DNA of 64,000 nucleotides from Pseudomonadota bacterium (GTDB lineage: Bacteria; Pseudomonadota; Gammaproteobacteria; Burkholderiales; Burkholderiaceae_C). The notes under the pieces are model-generated. The model saw nothing but the letters and a program-made list of their open reading frames with translations, was not told where the DNA came from and made no database searches. This document shows, one piece after another, positions 54,861 to 63,001 of the stretch. The stretch's first letter is position 1; every line of letters begins with the position of its first letter. The position numbers and the translations under genes were made by a program. The stretch lies in contig JAFEEG010000022.1 in assembly GCA_018241225.1 (NCBI GenBank), forward strand, positions 62,001 to 126,000, in the 5' to 3' direction.

Positions 54861-55709
54861 TCAGCGCGCGGCCTTTTCGCACGAGGGTGGCGGTGCGGCG
54901 CTGGCAGCGCCCAGGCCGGGGATGGCCGTGGCGCCGGCCTCCCCTGCTCGCGGCTTGCGTGGCTGGCGCAGCAGCAGCGCGTCATGCCAGGCATCAGGCA
55001 GCAGGTCGAGCACGTTGGACAGCCAGCCAATGCGCCGCGGCAACACCAGTTGTTCACGACCGTCGGCCAGCGCTTGAAGAATGGCACGGGCAGCCGCTTC
55101 AGGCTCCATGAGCCCGGGCATCGCGAACTTGTTGCCTGCGGTGAGTTGCGTGCGCAGGTAGCCGGGACTCACGGTGCACACCGAAATGCCGCTGTCGCGC
55201 AACTCGGCACGCAGGCTCTGCAGGTAGCGGATGAGCCCGCCCTTGCTCGCGCAGTAGGCGCCGTTGCCCGGCATGCCGCGCCGACCGGCAATGCTGGCGA
55301 TGCCGGCCAGCACGCCGCTGCCGCGTTCGCGCATGGGTTTCAGGAAGGGCTGGAAGGTGGTGGCCACGCCCAGCAGGTTGATCTCGAGCATGCGCCTGAG
55401 CACCGCCAGGTCCGACGCCTCGGCCGTGTCGAAGCCACCCGCCACGCCCGCATTGGCAATGACCGCATCCGGCACGCCGAAGCGCGCCACCCAGTCGCGC
55501 GCCATGGCTTGCATGGCCTCGCTGTTGCTCACATCGGGTGTGTACACGGCGCAACGCTCCGGCGCGCTGGCAGCCAGCGAATCGAGCACCGAACGGTCCA
55601 GGCCCACCAATGCCACCCGCGCACCACGCGCGAGCGCGGCCTGCGCCATGGCGCGGCCCAAGCCGCCGCAAGCGCCAGTGATTACCAGGTTGGCCAGTGG
55701 ATGTTTCAT
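54861..55709 (-). CDS. Short-chain dehydrogenase/reductase
   Basis: Classical SDR, 282 aa. The cofactor motif is VITGACGGLGRAMAQ, then VIANAGVAGG (NAG), Ser in IASIAGRRG and the catalytic YCASK. The C-terminal 25 residues are Ala/Pro-rich. ATG 55709 opens the minus-strand string SDR-FMO-BASS-epimerase, with the IclR regulator divergent 93 bases away. It probably oxidises or reduces an alcohol or ketone that is the substrate or product of the neighbouring monooxygenase; this is inference. Confidence 0.82.
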   Translation of the reverse strand: MKHPLANLVITGACGGLGRAMAQAALARGARVALVGLDRSVLDSLAASAPERCAVYTPDVSNSEAMQAMARDWVARFGVPDAVIANAGVAGGFDTAEASDLAVLRRMLEINLLGVATTFQPFLKPMRERGSGVLAGIASIAGRRGMPGNGAYCASKGGLIRYLQSLRAELRDSGISVCTVSPGYLRTQLTAGNKFAMPGLMEPEAAARAILQALADGREQLVLPRRIGWLSNVLDLLPDAWHDALLLRQPRKPRAGEAGATAIPGLGAASAAPPPSCEKAAR

Positions 55710-55802
55710 CGAAAAAACACTTCAGAAGTCATCCATCTTATCAAGATTTGGAGGACAATCTCGAAATCATAGATAGTTTAGTCTCGTAATTCGATACGCA
55801 AA
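55710..55802. promoter_or_regulatory. Divergent control region of SDR operon and iclR
   Basis: This 93-bp gap is much more AT-rich than its surroundings, as expected for two back-to-back promoters. An inverted repeat CGTA-N6-TACG lies at 55785-55798, close to the iclR start, and is a candidate IclR operator. No other motif is clear. Confidence 0.45.
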
Positions 55803-56600
55803 ATGGATTTGTCTGACTCCATTGCAGAAGCTCGCGACCAAGTCGAGCAAGAGCAAGCACATACCCCCGGCCTGCGCCTTCTTCAAATGCTGGAACTCGT
55901 GGCGGCCACCGGCGAGCCGCAATCGCTGGCGGACATGGTCCGCCTGAGCGGCCAGCCCAAGCCTTCCGTGCACCGCATGCTCCAGCAACTGGAGGCCGGT
56001 GGCCTGCTGGCGCGGGGCGCCGACGGCCGGCGCTACGCCATCACGCCGCGCCTGATCCGTTTCTCCGAAACCGTGCTGCGCGCCAGCAGCAGCACCGGTG
56101 TGCGCCACACGCTGCTGCGCCAACTGGTGGCGGACGTGGGTGAAACCTGCAACCTCACGGCCCTGTCGGGTTCCGAGGTGTTCTACATCGACCGGGTCGA
56201 GACAGCCTTTCCGCTGCGCATGGACCTGCGTCCAGGCTCGCGCGTGCCCCTGCATTGCTCGGCCAGCGGCAAGCTCTTCCTGGCGCACCTGCCGCGTGCG
56301 CAGCGCGACCGCCTGCTCGACGGGCTGGACCTGCAGCGCTACACGCCCCACACGCTCGATACGCGCGAAAGGCTCGAGACCGAGCTGGAGCGCATTCGCC
56401 AGGAAGGCCACTCCGTCGACGCCGAAGAGTTCATCGATGGCATGGTGTGCGTGGCGGTGCCGGTGCGCGACGAGCCCGGCGGCCCCGTGCGCTGCGCGGT
56501 GGCACTGCAGGCGCCCGCCGTGCGGATGCCCTTGCCCAGCGCACTGGAGCAACTGGACAAGCTGCGCCGCGCCGCGAACGACATTGCCCGGGTGATGTAG
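55803..56600 (+). CDS. IclR-family transcriptional regulator
   Basis: DNA-binding regulator, 265 aa. An N-terminal winged HTH (LRLLQMLELVAATGEPQSLADMVRLSGQPKPSVHRMLQQLEAGGLL, about residues 24-70) is followed by an IclR effector domain (VGETCNLTALSGSEVFYIDRVET; PLHCSASGKLFLAHLP). It starts at ATG 55803. It is divergent from the SDR-FMO-BASS-epimerase string, which it probably controls in response to an aromatic or other organic acid. Confidence 0.87.
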   Translation: MDLSDSIAEARDQVEQEQAHTPGLRLLQMLELVAATGEPQSLADMVRLSGQPKPSVHRMLQQLEAGGLLARGADGRRYAITPRLIRFSETVLRASSSTGVRHTLLRQLVADVGETCNLTALSGSEVFYIDRVETAFPLRMDLRPGSRVPLHCSASGKLFLAHLPRAQRDRLLDGLDLQRYTPHTLDTRERLETELERIRQEGHSVDAEEFIDGMVCVAVPVRDEPGGPVRCAVALQAPAVRMPLPSALEQLDKLRRAANDIARVM

Positions 56601-56649
56601 GCAGCGCCGTTCCGGGGAGCCGCTCTTTCGCGCTCTCTAGAATCGGCCG

Positions 56650-58089
56650 ATGCACATTCACATTCTCGGCATCTGCGGCACCTTCATGGGCGGCGTGGCT
56701 GCCCTGGCCCGCGAGGCCGGACATCGCGTCACGGGTTGCGACGCAGGCGTTTATCCCCCCATGAGCGACCAGCTGCGCGCGCTGGGCATCGAGCTCATCG
56801 AAGGCTTTGGTGCCGACCAGATGGCGCTGGCGCCCGACGTCTTCGTGGTGGGCAACGTCGTTTCCCGCGCACGACTGGAAGACGGCAGCCCCAAGTTCCC
56901 GCTCATGGAGGCCATCCTCGATGCGGGCGCGCGCTACACCAGTGGCCCCCAGTGGCTGGCCGAGCACGTGCTGCAGGGCCGGCACGTTCTGGCCGTGGCC
57001 GGCACGCACGGCAAGACCACCACCACCTCGATGCTGGCCTGGATCCTGGAGCGATGCGGCAAGGCACCGGGCTTCCTGGTGGGCGGCGTGCCACTGGACT
57101 TTGGCGTGTCCGCCCGGCTTGGCAGCGCCGAGCCGCCGCCCGGCCGCCCCAAGACGGCGAGCGTAGGGGCACCGTTCGTCATTGAGGCGGACGAGTACGA
57201 CACCGCCTTCTTCGACAAGCGCAGCAAGTTCGTCCACTACCGCCCGCGCACGGCAATTCTGAACAACCTCGAGTTCGACCACGCGGACATCTTCGACGAC
57301 CTGGCCGCCATCGAGCGGCAGTTCCATCACCTGGTGCGCACCGTGCCCTCCACGGGTCGCCTGGTGGTCAACGCCACCGAAGAAAGCCTGCAGCGCGTGC
57401 TGGCCCAAGGCTGCTGGAGCGAGGTGGCGGGCTTTGGCGGCGAGCGCGCCGACTGGCAGGCCCGCGGCACGCACGACGCCTTCGACGTCATGCACCAGGG
57501 CCAGTCGGTGGGCCGCGTGCAATGGGAACTGTCGGGACTGCACAACCAGATGAATGCGTTGGCCGCCATTGCAGCCGCGCAGCATGTGGGCGTCTCGCCG
57601 GCCGAGGCGGCCCAGGCGCTGGGGAGCTTTCGCAATGTGCGCCGCCGCATGGAACTGCGCGGCAGTGCCGAACGCGCCGGTGGCGCCATCCGCGTGTACG
57701 ACGACTTTGCGCACCATCCCACGGCCATTCGCACCACGCTCGACGGCCTTCGCCGCAAGCTGGACGACGCGGGGCAAAAGGGCGAGCGCATCCTGGCCGT
57801 GTTCGAGCCGCGCAGCAACACCATGAAGCTGGGCGCCATGGCGGCGCAGTTGCCCTGGAGCCTGGAATCAGCCGACCTGGCCTTCTGCCACAGCGCCGGC
57901 CTGGGCTGGGACGCGGCAGCGGCGCTGGCCCCCATGGGCGATCGCGCCCAGGTGGCCGGCAACATCGAGCGGCTGGTGCAACAAGTGGTGGCGGCGACCC
58001 GGCCGGGCGACCACATCGTGTGCATGAGCAACGGTGGCTTTGGCGGCATCCACCAGAAGCTGCTCGACGCACTCGGTGCACAGGCCTAG
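56650..58089 (+). CDS. mpl: UDP-N-acetylmuramate:L-alanyl-gamma-D-glutamyl-meso-diaminopimelate ligase
   Basis: Murein-recycling ligase that attaches the recovered tripeptide to UDP-MurNAc, 479 aa. Start MHIHILGICGTFMGGVAALARE, ATP loop AGTHGKTTTTSMLAW, then FVIEADEYDTAFFDKRSKFVHYRP and LNNLEFDHADIFDDLAAIE typical of Mpl, and VYDDFAHHPTAIRTTL. The cytoplasmic pathway partner AmpD is encoded at 38968-39570. It begins 49 bases after iclR and is followed 9 bases later by the cupin gene. Confidence 0.95.
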   Translation: MHIHILGICGTFMGGVAALAREAGHRVTGCDAGVYPPMSDQLRALGIELIEGFGADQMALAPDVFVVGNVVSRARLEDGSPKFPLMEAILDAGARYTSGPQWLAEHVLQGRHVLAVAGTHGKTTTTSMLAWILERCGKAPGFLVGGVPLDFGVSARLGSAEPPPGRPKTASVGAPFVIEADEYDTAFFDKRSKFVHYRPRTAILNNLEFDHADIFDDLAAIERQFHHLVRTVPSTGRLVVNATEESLQRVLAQGCWSEVAGFGGERADWQARGTHDAFDVMHQGQSVGRVQWELSGLHNQMNALAAIAAAQHVGVSPAEAAQALGSFRNVRRRMELRGSAERAGGAIRVYDDFAHHPTAIRTTLDGLRRKLDDAGQKGERILAVFEPRSNTMKLGAMAAQLPWSLESADLAFCHSAGLGWDAAAALAPMGDRAQVAGNIERLVQQVVAATRPGDHIVCMSNGGFGGIHQKLLDALGAQA

Positions 58090-58098
58090 AGTTACGCC

Positions 58099-58599
58099 AT
58101 GCAGGCGCGCAAGCTCATCGACACGCTGGGGCTCAAGCCCCACCCCGAAGGCGGCTGGTACCGCGAGGTGTACCGCTCGAGCACCAGCGTGGCACCCGCC
58201 GACGGGCGGCCTGCGCGCGATGCGCTCACCACCATCTATTTCCTGCTGGAGGCGCACCAGCATTCGCGCTGGCACCGGGTGCTGTCGGACGAAGTCTGGG
58301 TGCACATTGGTGGCGCGCCGTTGGCGCTCTACACCAGCGATTCGCAGCTTCGTACCGCGCCGGGCCATGTGAAGCTCGGGCCGGTGGGCCTGCACGGCAC
58401 GCATCCGCAGCACGTGGTGCCGGCCGGCCAATGGCAGGCCGCACGCCCGATCCTCGCGCCGGGCGACGCCGAATTCACCCTGGTCACCTGCACCGTGGGG
58501 CCGGGTTTCGACTTCGACGATTTCAGCTTCATGGCGCCGGGCAGTGACGAGGCCGCCGCCATGCGCCACCACTGGCCTGAGCTGGCAGCGCTGATCTGA
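58099..58599 (+). CDS. Cupin_5 (DUF985) family protein
   Basis: 166-aa single-domain cupin. It has LKPHPEGGWYREVYRS at the N-terminus, TTIYFLLEAHQHSRWHRVLSDEVWVHIGGAPL with the cupin His residues, LGPVGLHGTHPQHVVPAGQWQAA, and TLVTCTVGPGFDFDDFSFM near the end, all family hallmarks. The biochemical role of DUF985 proteins is not established. It is 9 bases downstream of mpl and probably co-transcribed. Confidence 0.88.
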   Translation: MQARKLIDTLGLKPHPEGGWYREVYRSSTSVAPADGRPARDALTTIYFLLEAHQHSRWHRVLSDEVWVHIGGAPLALYTSDSQLRTAPGHVKLGPVGLHGTHPQHVVPAGQWQAARPILAPGDAEFTLVTCTVGPGFDFDDFSFMAPGSDEAAAMRHHWPELAALI

Positions 58600-58626
58600 A
58601 GCCAGCGCCGCCCTGCTCCGTGCGAA

Positions 58627-59751
58627 TCAGCCGCGGCGCTTCTTGACGGCGCGCGCCAGCGTGTCGAGCACGCCCACCGAGTCGTCCCAGCCGATGCACG
58701 CGTCGGTGATGCTCTTGCCGTATTCCAGGCCGCTGACCTTGTCCTTGCCCGGCGAGAACTTCTGCGCGCCAGGATTGAGGTGGCTCTCGACCATGACGCC
58801 GAACACACTCTTGGAGCCGCCCTCGATCTGCCGTGCGATGTCGGCCACCACTTCGATCTGCTTCTGGTGCTGCTTGGAGCTGTTGGCGTGGCTGCAGTCC
58901 ACCATCAGCGTGGGCGGCAGCTTGGCGGCGGTCAGGTCCTGGCAGGCTTGCGCCACGCTTGCGGCGTCGTAGTTGGGCGCCTTGCCGCCGCGCAGGATCA
59001 CGTGGCAGTCGGGGTTGCCCTGGGTCTGCACGATGGCGACCTGCCCGTTCTTGTGCACCGACAGGAAATGGTGCCCGCGCGCCGCTGCCTGGATGGCGTC
59101 GGTGGCAATGCGGATGTTGCCGTCGGTGCCGTTCTTGAAGCCGATGGGCGCCGACAGGCCCGAGGCCAGCTCGCGGTGCACCTGGCTCTCGGTGGTGCGC
59201 GCGCCGATGGCGCCCCAGGCGATCAGGTCGCCGATGTACTGCGGCGAGATCACGTCCAGGAACTCGCTGCCCGCGGGCAGGCCCATGCGGTTGATCTCGA
59301 TGAGCAACTGGCGCGCAATGCGCAGGCCTTCGTCGATGCGGTAGCTCTCGTCCAGGTAGGGGTCGTTGATCAGGCCCTTCCAGCCCACGGTGGTGCGCGG
59401 CTTCTCGAAATACACGCGCATCACGATTTCCAGCGTGTCGGCGTGCTTCTCGCGCTCGACCTTCAGGCGCCGCGCGTAATCCAGTGCCGCGGCCGGGTCG
59501 TGGATGGAGCACGGGCCCATCACCACCAGCAGCCGGTCGTCCTTGCCGGCCATGATCTTGTGGATGCTCTTGCGGGTGTGGGTGATGAGCGATTCCACCG
59601 CGGTCCCGCGAATCGGGAAGAAGCGGATCAGATGTTCGGGCGGGGGCAGCACGTTGATGTCCTTGATGCGTTCGTCGTCGGTCTTGCTGGTTTTCTCGAC
59701 GCGCGCATACCAGCCATCGGTGGCGGTGGCGTTGTTCGTGCTGCTGCTCAT
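58627..59751 (-). CDS. aroG: 3-deoxy-7-phosphoheptulonate synthase, class I
   Basis: First enzyme of the shikimate pathway (PEP plus erythrose-4-phosphate to DAHP), 374 aa, AroFGH type. Motifs are LLVVMGPCSIHDPAAALDYARRL, VMRVYFEKPRTTVGWKGLINDP, AIGARTTESQVHRELASGL, ILRGG and MVDCSHANSSK. ATG 59751 follows GGAAGGGAA; the upstream in-frame extension is low-complexity and lies over a terminator. The intrinsic terminator 60 bases before the ATG suggests either its own downstream promoter or attenuation. It would be feedback-regulated by an aromatic amino acid; which one is unclear. Confidence 0.94.
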   Translation of the reverse strand: MSSSTNNATATDGWYARVEKTSKTDDERIKDINVLPPPEHLIRFFPIRGTAVESLITHTRKSIHKIMAGKDDRLLVVMGPCSIHDPAAALDYARRLKVEREKHADTLEIVMRVYFEKPRTTVGWKGLINDPYLDESYRIDEGLRIARQLLIEINRMGLPAGSEFLDVISPQYIGDLIAWGAIGARTTESQVHRELASGLSAPIGFKNGTDGNIRIATDAIQAAARGHHFLSVHKNGQVAIVQTQGNPDCHVILRGGKAPNYDAASVAQACQDLTAAKLPPTLMVDCSHANSSKQHQKQIEVVADIARQIEGGSKSVFGVMVESHLNPGAQKFSPGKDKVSGLEYGKSITDACIGWDDSVGVLDTLARAVKKRRG

Positions 59752-59810
59752 GACTGATTCCCTTCCGAGGTGTTGAGTTGAGGTTTTGAGAGAAAGAAAA
59801 ACGTGGGGCG

Positions 59811-59847
59811 AAAAAAAACCGCCGGGGCTTTTGGCACCGGCGGTTTT
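59811..59847 (-). terminator. Intrinsic terminator in the tldD-aroG gap (possible aroG attenuator)
   Basis: AAAACCGCCGG (59815-59825) and CCGGCGGTTTT (59837-59847) form an 11-bp perfect stem; on the minus strand it is followed by eight T residues. It lies 138 bases after the tldD stop and 60 bases before the aroG ATG. It may simply end the tldD transcript, or interrupt transcription that starts upstream near 59955 and reads into aroG. Confidence 0.8.
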
Positions 59848-59984
59848 GGGAGGTTCTGCTTGTCTTTGCTTTACGCGCGCGCCTCTCGTCCGCCGGAAAC
59901 CGGGAACCAAAAGTAGGCAAAAAAGTAAGCGCGGAGGGCGGACATTGGCGGCAACTCTAGCACAGCTTTTCGCGGCAACCTGTA

Positions 59985-61445
59985 TCAGGCGGTGCCGCCG
60001 ACGGTCAGGCCGTCGATGCGCAGGGTGGGCTGGCCCACGCCCACGGGCACGCTCTGGCCTTCCTTGCCGCAGGTGCCCACGCCGCTGTCGAGCGCCATGT
60101 CGTTGCCGATCAGGCTCACGCGCTTGAGCGCATCCGGGCCATTGCCCACGATGGTGGCGCCCTTGACCGGGTAGAGCACCTTGCCGTTTTCCACCCAGTA
60201 GGCTTCGCTGGCAGAGAACACGAACTTGCCGCTGGTGATGTCCACCTGCCCGCCGCCGAAGTTGGTGGCATACAGCCCCTTCTTCATGCTGGCGACGATT
60301 TCCTTGGGGTCCTTGTCGCCACCTAGCATGTAGGTGTTGGTCATGCGCGGCATGGGCACGTGGGCGTAGCTTTCGCGCCGGCCGTTGCCGGTGGGCGCCA
60401 CGCCCATCAGCCGGGCATTGAGCGAGTCCTGGATGTAGCCCTTGAGGATGCCGTCCTCGATGAGCACGTTGCGCTGGCTGGCGTGGCCTTCGTCGTCCAC
60501 GTTGAGCGAGCCGCGGCGGTCGGCAATGGTGCCGTCGTCCAGCACCGTCACGCCCTTGGCCGCCACGCGCTGGCCGATGCGGCCGGAAAAGGCGCTGGAG
60601 CCCTTGCGGTTGAAGTCGCCTTCCAGGCCGTGGCCCACCGCCTCGTGCAGCAGGATGCCGGGCCAGCCGGGGCCGAGCACCACGGTCATCTCGCCGGCCG
60701 GGGCCGGACGCGATTCGAGGTTGACCAGCGCCGCGCTGACGGCCTGGTCGACGTAGCTGGCAATGTGCGCGTCGTCGAAATAAGCCAGGCCGAAGCGGCC
60801 GCCCCCGCCGCCCGAGCCCACTTCGCGCCGGCCGTTCTGCTCGGCGATCACCGTGACGGACAGACGCACCAGCGGGCGAACGTCGGCTGCCAGGGTGCCG
60901 TCGGCGCGCGCGACCAGCACCACGTCGTATTCGCTGGCCAGGCCTGCCATGACCTGCACGACGCGTGCATCACGCGAGCGGGCCAGCTTTTCCACCTTTT
61001 CGAGCAGTTGCACCTTGGCCGTGCTGTCCAGCGTGGAGATGGGGTCGATGCCGCCGTAGAGCGCGCGGCTGGGCGCCACCTTGCGCACCGCAGCCTTCAC
61101 CTTGGCCGACTTGCCGGCACTGGCAATGGCCCGCACGGTGCGGGCTGCATCCAGCAGCGAGGCCTCGGAAATATCGTCGGAATAGGCAAAGGCCGTCTTT
61201 TCGCCGCTCACGGCGCGCACACCGACGCCCTGGTCGATGCTGAAGCTGCCGGTCTTCACGATGCCCTCTTCCAGGCTCCAGCCCTCGCTGCGGGTGTACT
61301 GGAAGTACAGGTCGGCGTCGTCGACCTTGTGTGCACGGATCTCGGCCAGCGCGCGCGACAGGTGCGACTCGTCCAGACCGAAAGGCGTGAGCAGGAGTTG
61401 TTGCGCCGTGGCCAGGCGCTCGATGGTGGGTTCGCGGGAGATCAT
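59985..61445 (-). CDS. tldD: Metalloprotease TldD
   Basis: Catalytic subunit of the TldD/TldE (PmbA) protease, which degrades unfolded peptides and matures modified peptides such as microcin B17; 486 aa. The active-site motif HEAVGHGLEGD (HExxxH) is intact, with PGWPGILLHE before it, and the C-terminal VGTCGKEGQSVPVGVGQPTLRIDGLTVGGTA is TldD-typical. ATG 61445 gives MISREPTIE. The partner pmbA is not in the window. Just downstream on the same strand is aroG, separated by a terminator. Confidence 0.94.
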   Translation of the reverse strand: MISREPTIERLATAQQLLLTPFGLDESHLSRALAEIRAHKVDDADLYFQYTRSEGWSLEEGIVKTGSFSIDQGVGVRAVSGEKTAFAYSDDISEASLLDAARTVRAIASAGKSAKVKAAVRKVAPSRALYGGIDPISTLDSTAKVQLLEKVEKLARSRDARVVQVMAGLASEYDVVLVARADGTLAADVRPLVRLSVTVIAEQNGRREVGSGGGGGRFGLAYFDDAHIASYVDQAVSAALVNLESRPAPAGEMTVVLGPGWPGILLHEAVGHGLEGDFNRKGSSAFSGRIGQRVAAKGVTVLDDGTIADRRGSLNVDDEGHASQRNVLIEDGILKGYIQDSLNARLMGVAPTGNGRRESYAHVPMPRMTNTYMLGGDKDPKEIVASMKKGLYATNFGGGQVDITSGKFVFSASEAYWVENGKVLYPVKGATIVGNGPDALKRVSLIGNDMALDSGVGTCGKEGQSVPVGVGQPTLRIDGLTVGGTA

Positions 61446-61519
61446 GAAAACATTATGAGCCCCCCGGCTTCTCACTTCGCGGCGCGGGGCCTCGTTGCGC
61501 GGCGGGCCAATCTCTGCAC

Positions 61520-61559
61520 AATGCGTCGCGGCCAGGCGGCATGTCGTCGCCGCGTCGCA
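61520..61559 (+). repeat. Long inverted repeat upstream of the SDR pair (operator or leader hairpin)
   Basis: ATGCGTCGCGGC (61520-61531) and GCCGCGTCGCAT (61548-61559) are 12-base inverted arms with one mismatch and a 16-base centre. They end five bases before AGGAGG (61565-61570), the ribosome site of the SDR gene at 61576. The feature could be a dimeric repressor site or an mRNA hairpin close to the ribosome site. The rest of the tldD-SDR gap is unremarkable. Confidence 0.6.
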
Positions 61560-61575
61560 TTGATCAGGAGGATGC

Positions 61576-62355
61576 ATGGACCTGAAGATCAAGGGAAAGC
61601 TGGCGCTCGTCTCGGGCAGCACCGCCGGCATCGGCTTTGCCATCGCCAGCCAGTTGGCGGCGGAAGGAGCGAGGGTCATCGTCAACGGCCGCTCGCAGCA
61701 GGCCGTGGACAGCGCCGTCGCGAAGATCCAGGGCGAGGCGCTCGGCTTCGCGGGGGACCTGGGCACCCCCGAGGCCGCCGAGGCAGTGGTGGCCCGCTTC
61801 CCGGGCATCGAGATCCTGGTCAACAACCTCGGCATCTTCGAGCCCAAGGCCTTCGAGGACATTCCCGACGAGGACTGGCGTCGCTTCTTCGACGTCAACG
61901 TGCTCAGCGGCGTGCGGCTGGCCCGCCTGTGCCTGCCGGCGATGAAGCGCGCCGACTGGGGGCGCATCATCTTCATCTCCAGCGAAAGCGCGATCCAGAT
62001 CCCCGCCGAGATGATCCACTACGGCATGACCAAGACGGCGCAGCTGGCAGTCGCCAGGGGCCTGGCGGAGAGCCTGGCGGGCACCCGAATCACGGTCAAC
62101 AGCGTGCTGCCGGGGCCCACGCGTTCCCGGGGTGTGGGCGATTTCGTCGACGCGCTGGCCAAGTCCGATGGCAAGTCCTTCGACGAATTCGAGCGGGAGT
62201 TCTTCGAGAAGGTCCGGCCGACCTCGCTCATCAAGCGCTTCGAGGAGCCCGAGGAAATCGCGGCCATGGTGGCCTACCTGGCGAGCCCCCTGTCGTCCGG
62301 TACGACGGGTGCGGCGCTGCGGGTGGATGGCGGGTGCACCAAGAGTGCCTTCTAG
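61576..62355 (+). CDS. Short-chain dehydrogenase/reductase
   Basis: Classical SDR, 259 aa. The cofactor motif is LALVSGSTAGIGFAIASQL, then LVNNLGIFEP (NNxG), Ser in FISSESAIQIP and the catalytic YGMTK. C-terminal GAALRVDGGCTKSAF. The strong AGGAGG five bases upstream supports ATG 61576. Its 3' end overlaps the GTG start of the next oxidoreductase-like gene by 11 bases. It resembles 3-oxoacyl-ACP-reductase-like SDRs of unknown substrate. The pair sits between tldD and rodA. Confidence 0.85.
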   Translation: MDLKIKGKLALVSGSTAGIGFAIASQLAAEGARVIVNGRSQQAVDSAVAKIQGEALGFAGDLGTPEAAEAVVARFPGIEILVNNLGIFEPKAFEDIPDEDWRRFFDVNVLSGVRLARLCLPAMKRADWGRIIFISSESAIQIPAEMIHYGMTKTAQLAVARGLAESLAGTRITVNSVLPGPTRSRGVGDFVDALAKSDGKSFDEFEREFFEKVRPTSLIKRFEEPEEIAAMVAYLASPLSSGTTGAALRVDGGCTKSAF

Positions 62356-63001
62356 ATCCATCGTCCTGGCCGGCGCCACCGGCCTGATCGGCGCCCTGGT
62401 GCTCAGGGCATTGCTCGCGGACCCGGCCGTTGCCAGGGTCCAGGTGCTGGCGCGCCGGCCGCTGGATGCCACCCACCCCAAGCTGAAGGTCCATGTCGTG
62501 GACTTCCGCAGCCTGCCTCCATTGGAGCCGGTGGACGAGGCCTACCTGGCACTCGGAACGACCATCAAGATCGCGGGCAGCCAGGAGGCCTTCCGGGCCG
62601 TGGATCTGGATGCGAACCTGGCCGTGGCCAGGGCGGCCGTTGCGGCGGGCGCGCGACGCATCGCACTGGTGAGCGCGGTGGGCGCCGACGCGAAATCCGC
62701 GGTGTTCTACAACCGCGTCAAGGGCGAGCTGGAAGACGCGCTGAAGGCCCTGGCGCTGGACGCGCTGGTGATCGCCCAGCCCTCGCTGCTGCTGGGAGAC
62801 CGCAAGGCCCTGAATCAGCCACCGCGCTTTGGCGAAGGCTTCGCGGCGCCGGTCATGAAGCTGATCTCGCCGATCCTGCCGCGGCAATACCGGCCTGTTG
62901 AGGGCGCATCGGTGGCGCAGGCGCTGGAAAAAACGTTGCCGACGGCCTCCGGACTGGTCGTGCTTTCGTCGGACGAGCTGATCAGGCTCGGCGCCAGCTA
63001 G
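62345..63001 (+). CDS. NAD(P)-binding atypical-SDR protein
   Basis: 218-aa Rossmann-fold protein of the NAD(P)H-binding/HTATIP2-like group. It has VLAGATGLIGALVLRALL at the N-terminus, EAYLALGTTIKIAGSQEAFRAVDLD, RIALVSAVGADAKSAVFYNRVKGELEDAL (YxxxK-like NRVK) and LLGDRKALNQPPRFGE. The start is GTG 62345 (VPSRSIVLAGATG), overlapping the SDR stop, which indicates translational coupling. Its stop overlaps the stop of the opposite-strand rodA. The function is unknown beyond nucleotide binding. Confidence 0.8.
   Translation: MPSRSIVLAGATGLIGALVLRALLADPAVARVQVLARRPLDATHPKLKVHVVDFRSLPPLEPVDEAYLALGTTIKIAGSQEAFRAVDLDANLAVARAAVAAGARRIALVSAVGADAKSAVFYNRVKGELEDALKALALDALVIAQPSLLLGDRKALNQPPRFGEGFAAPVMKLISPILPRQYRPVEGASVAQALEKTLPTASGLVVLSSDELIRLGAS

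Noticed and set aside
59752..59910. N-terminal extension of aroG by about 53 residues
   Set aside because: The extra segment runs across a strong intrinsic terminator and is low-complexity; the ATG at 59751 has a ribosome site and the family N-terminus.
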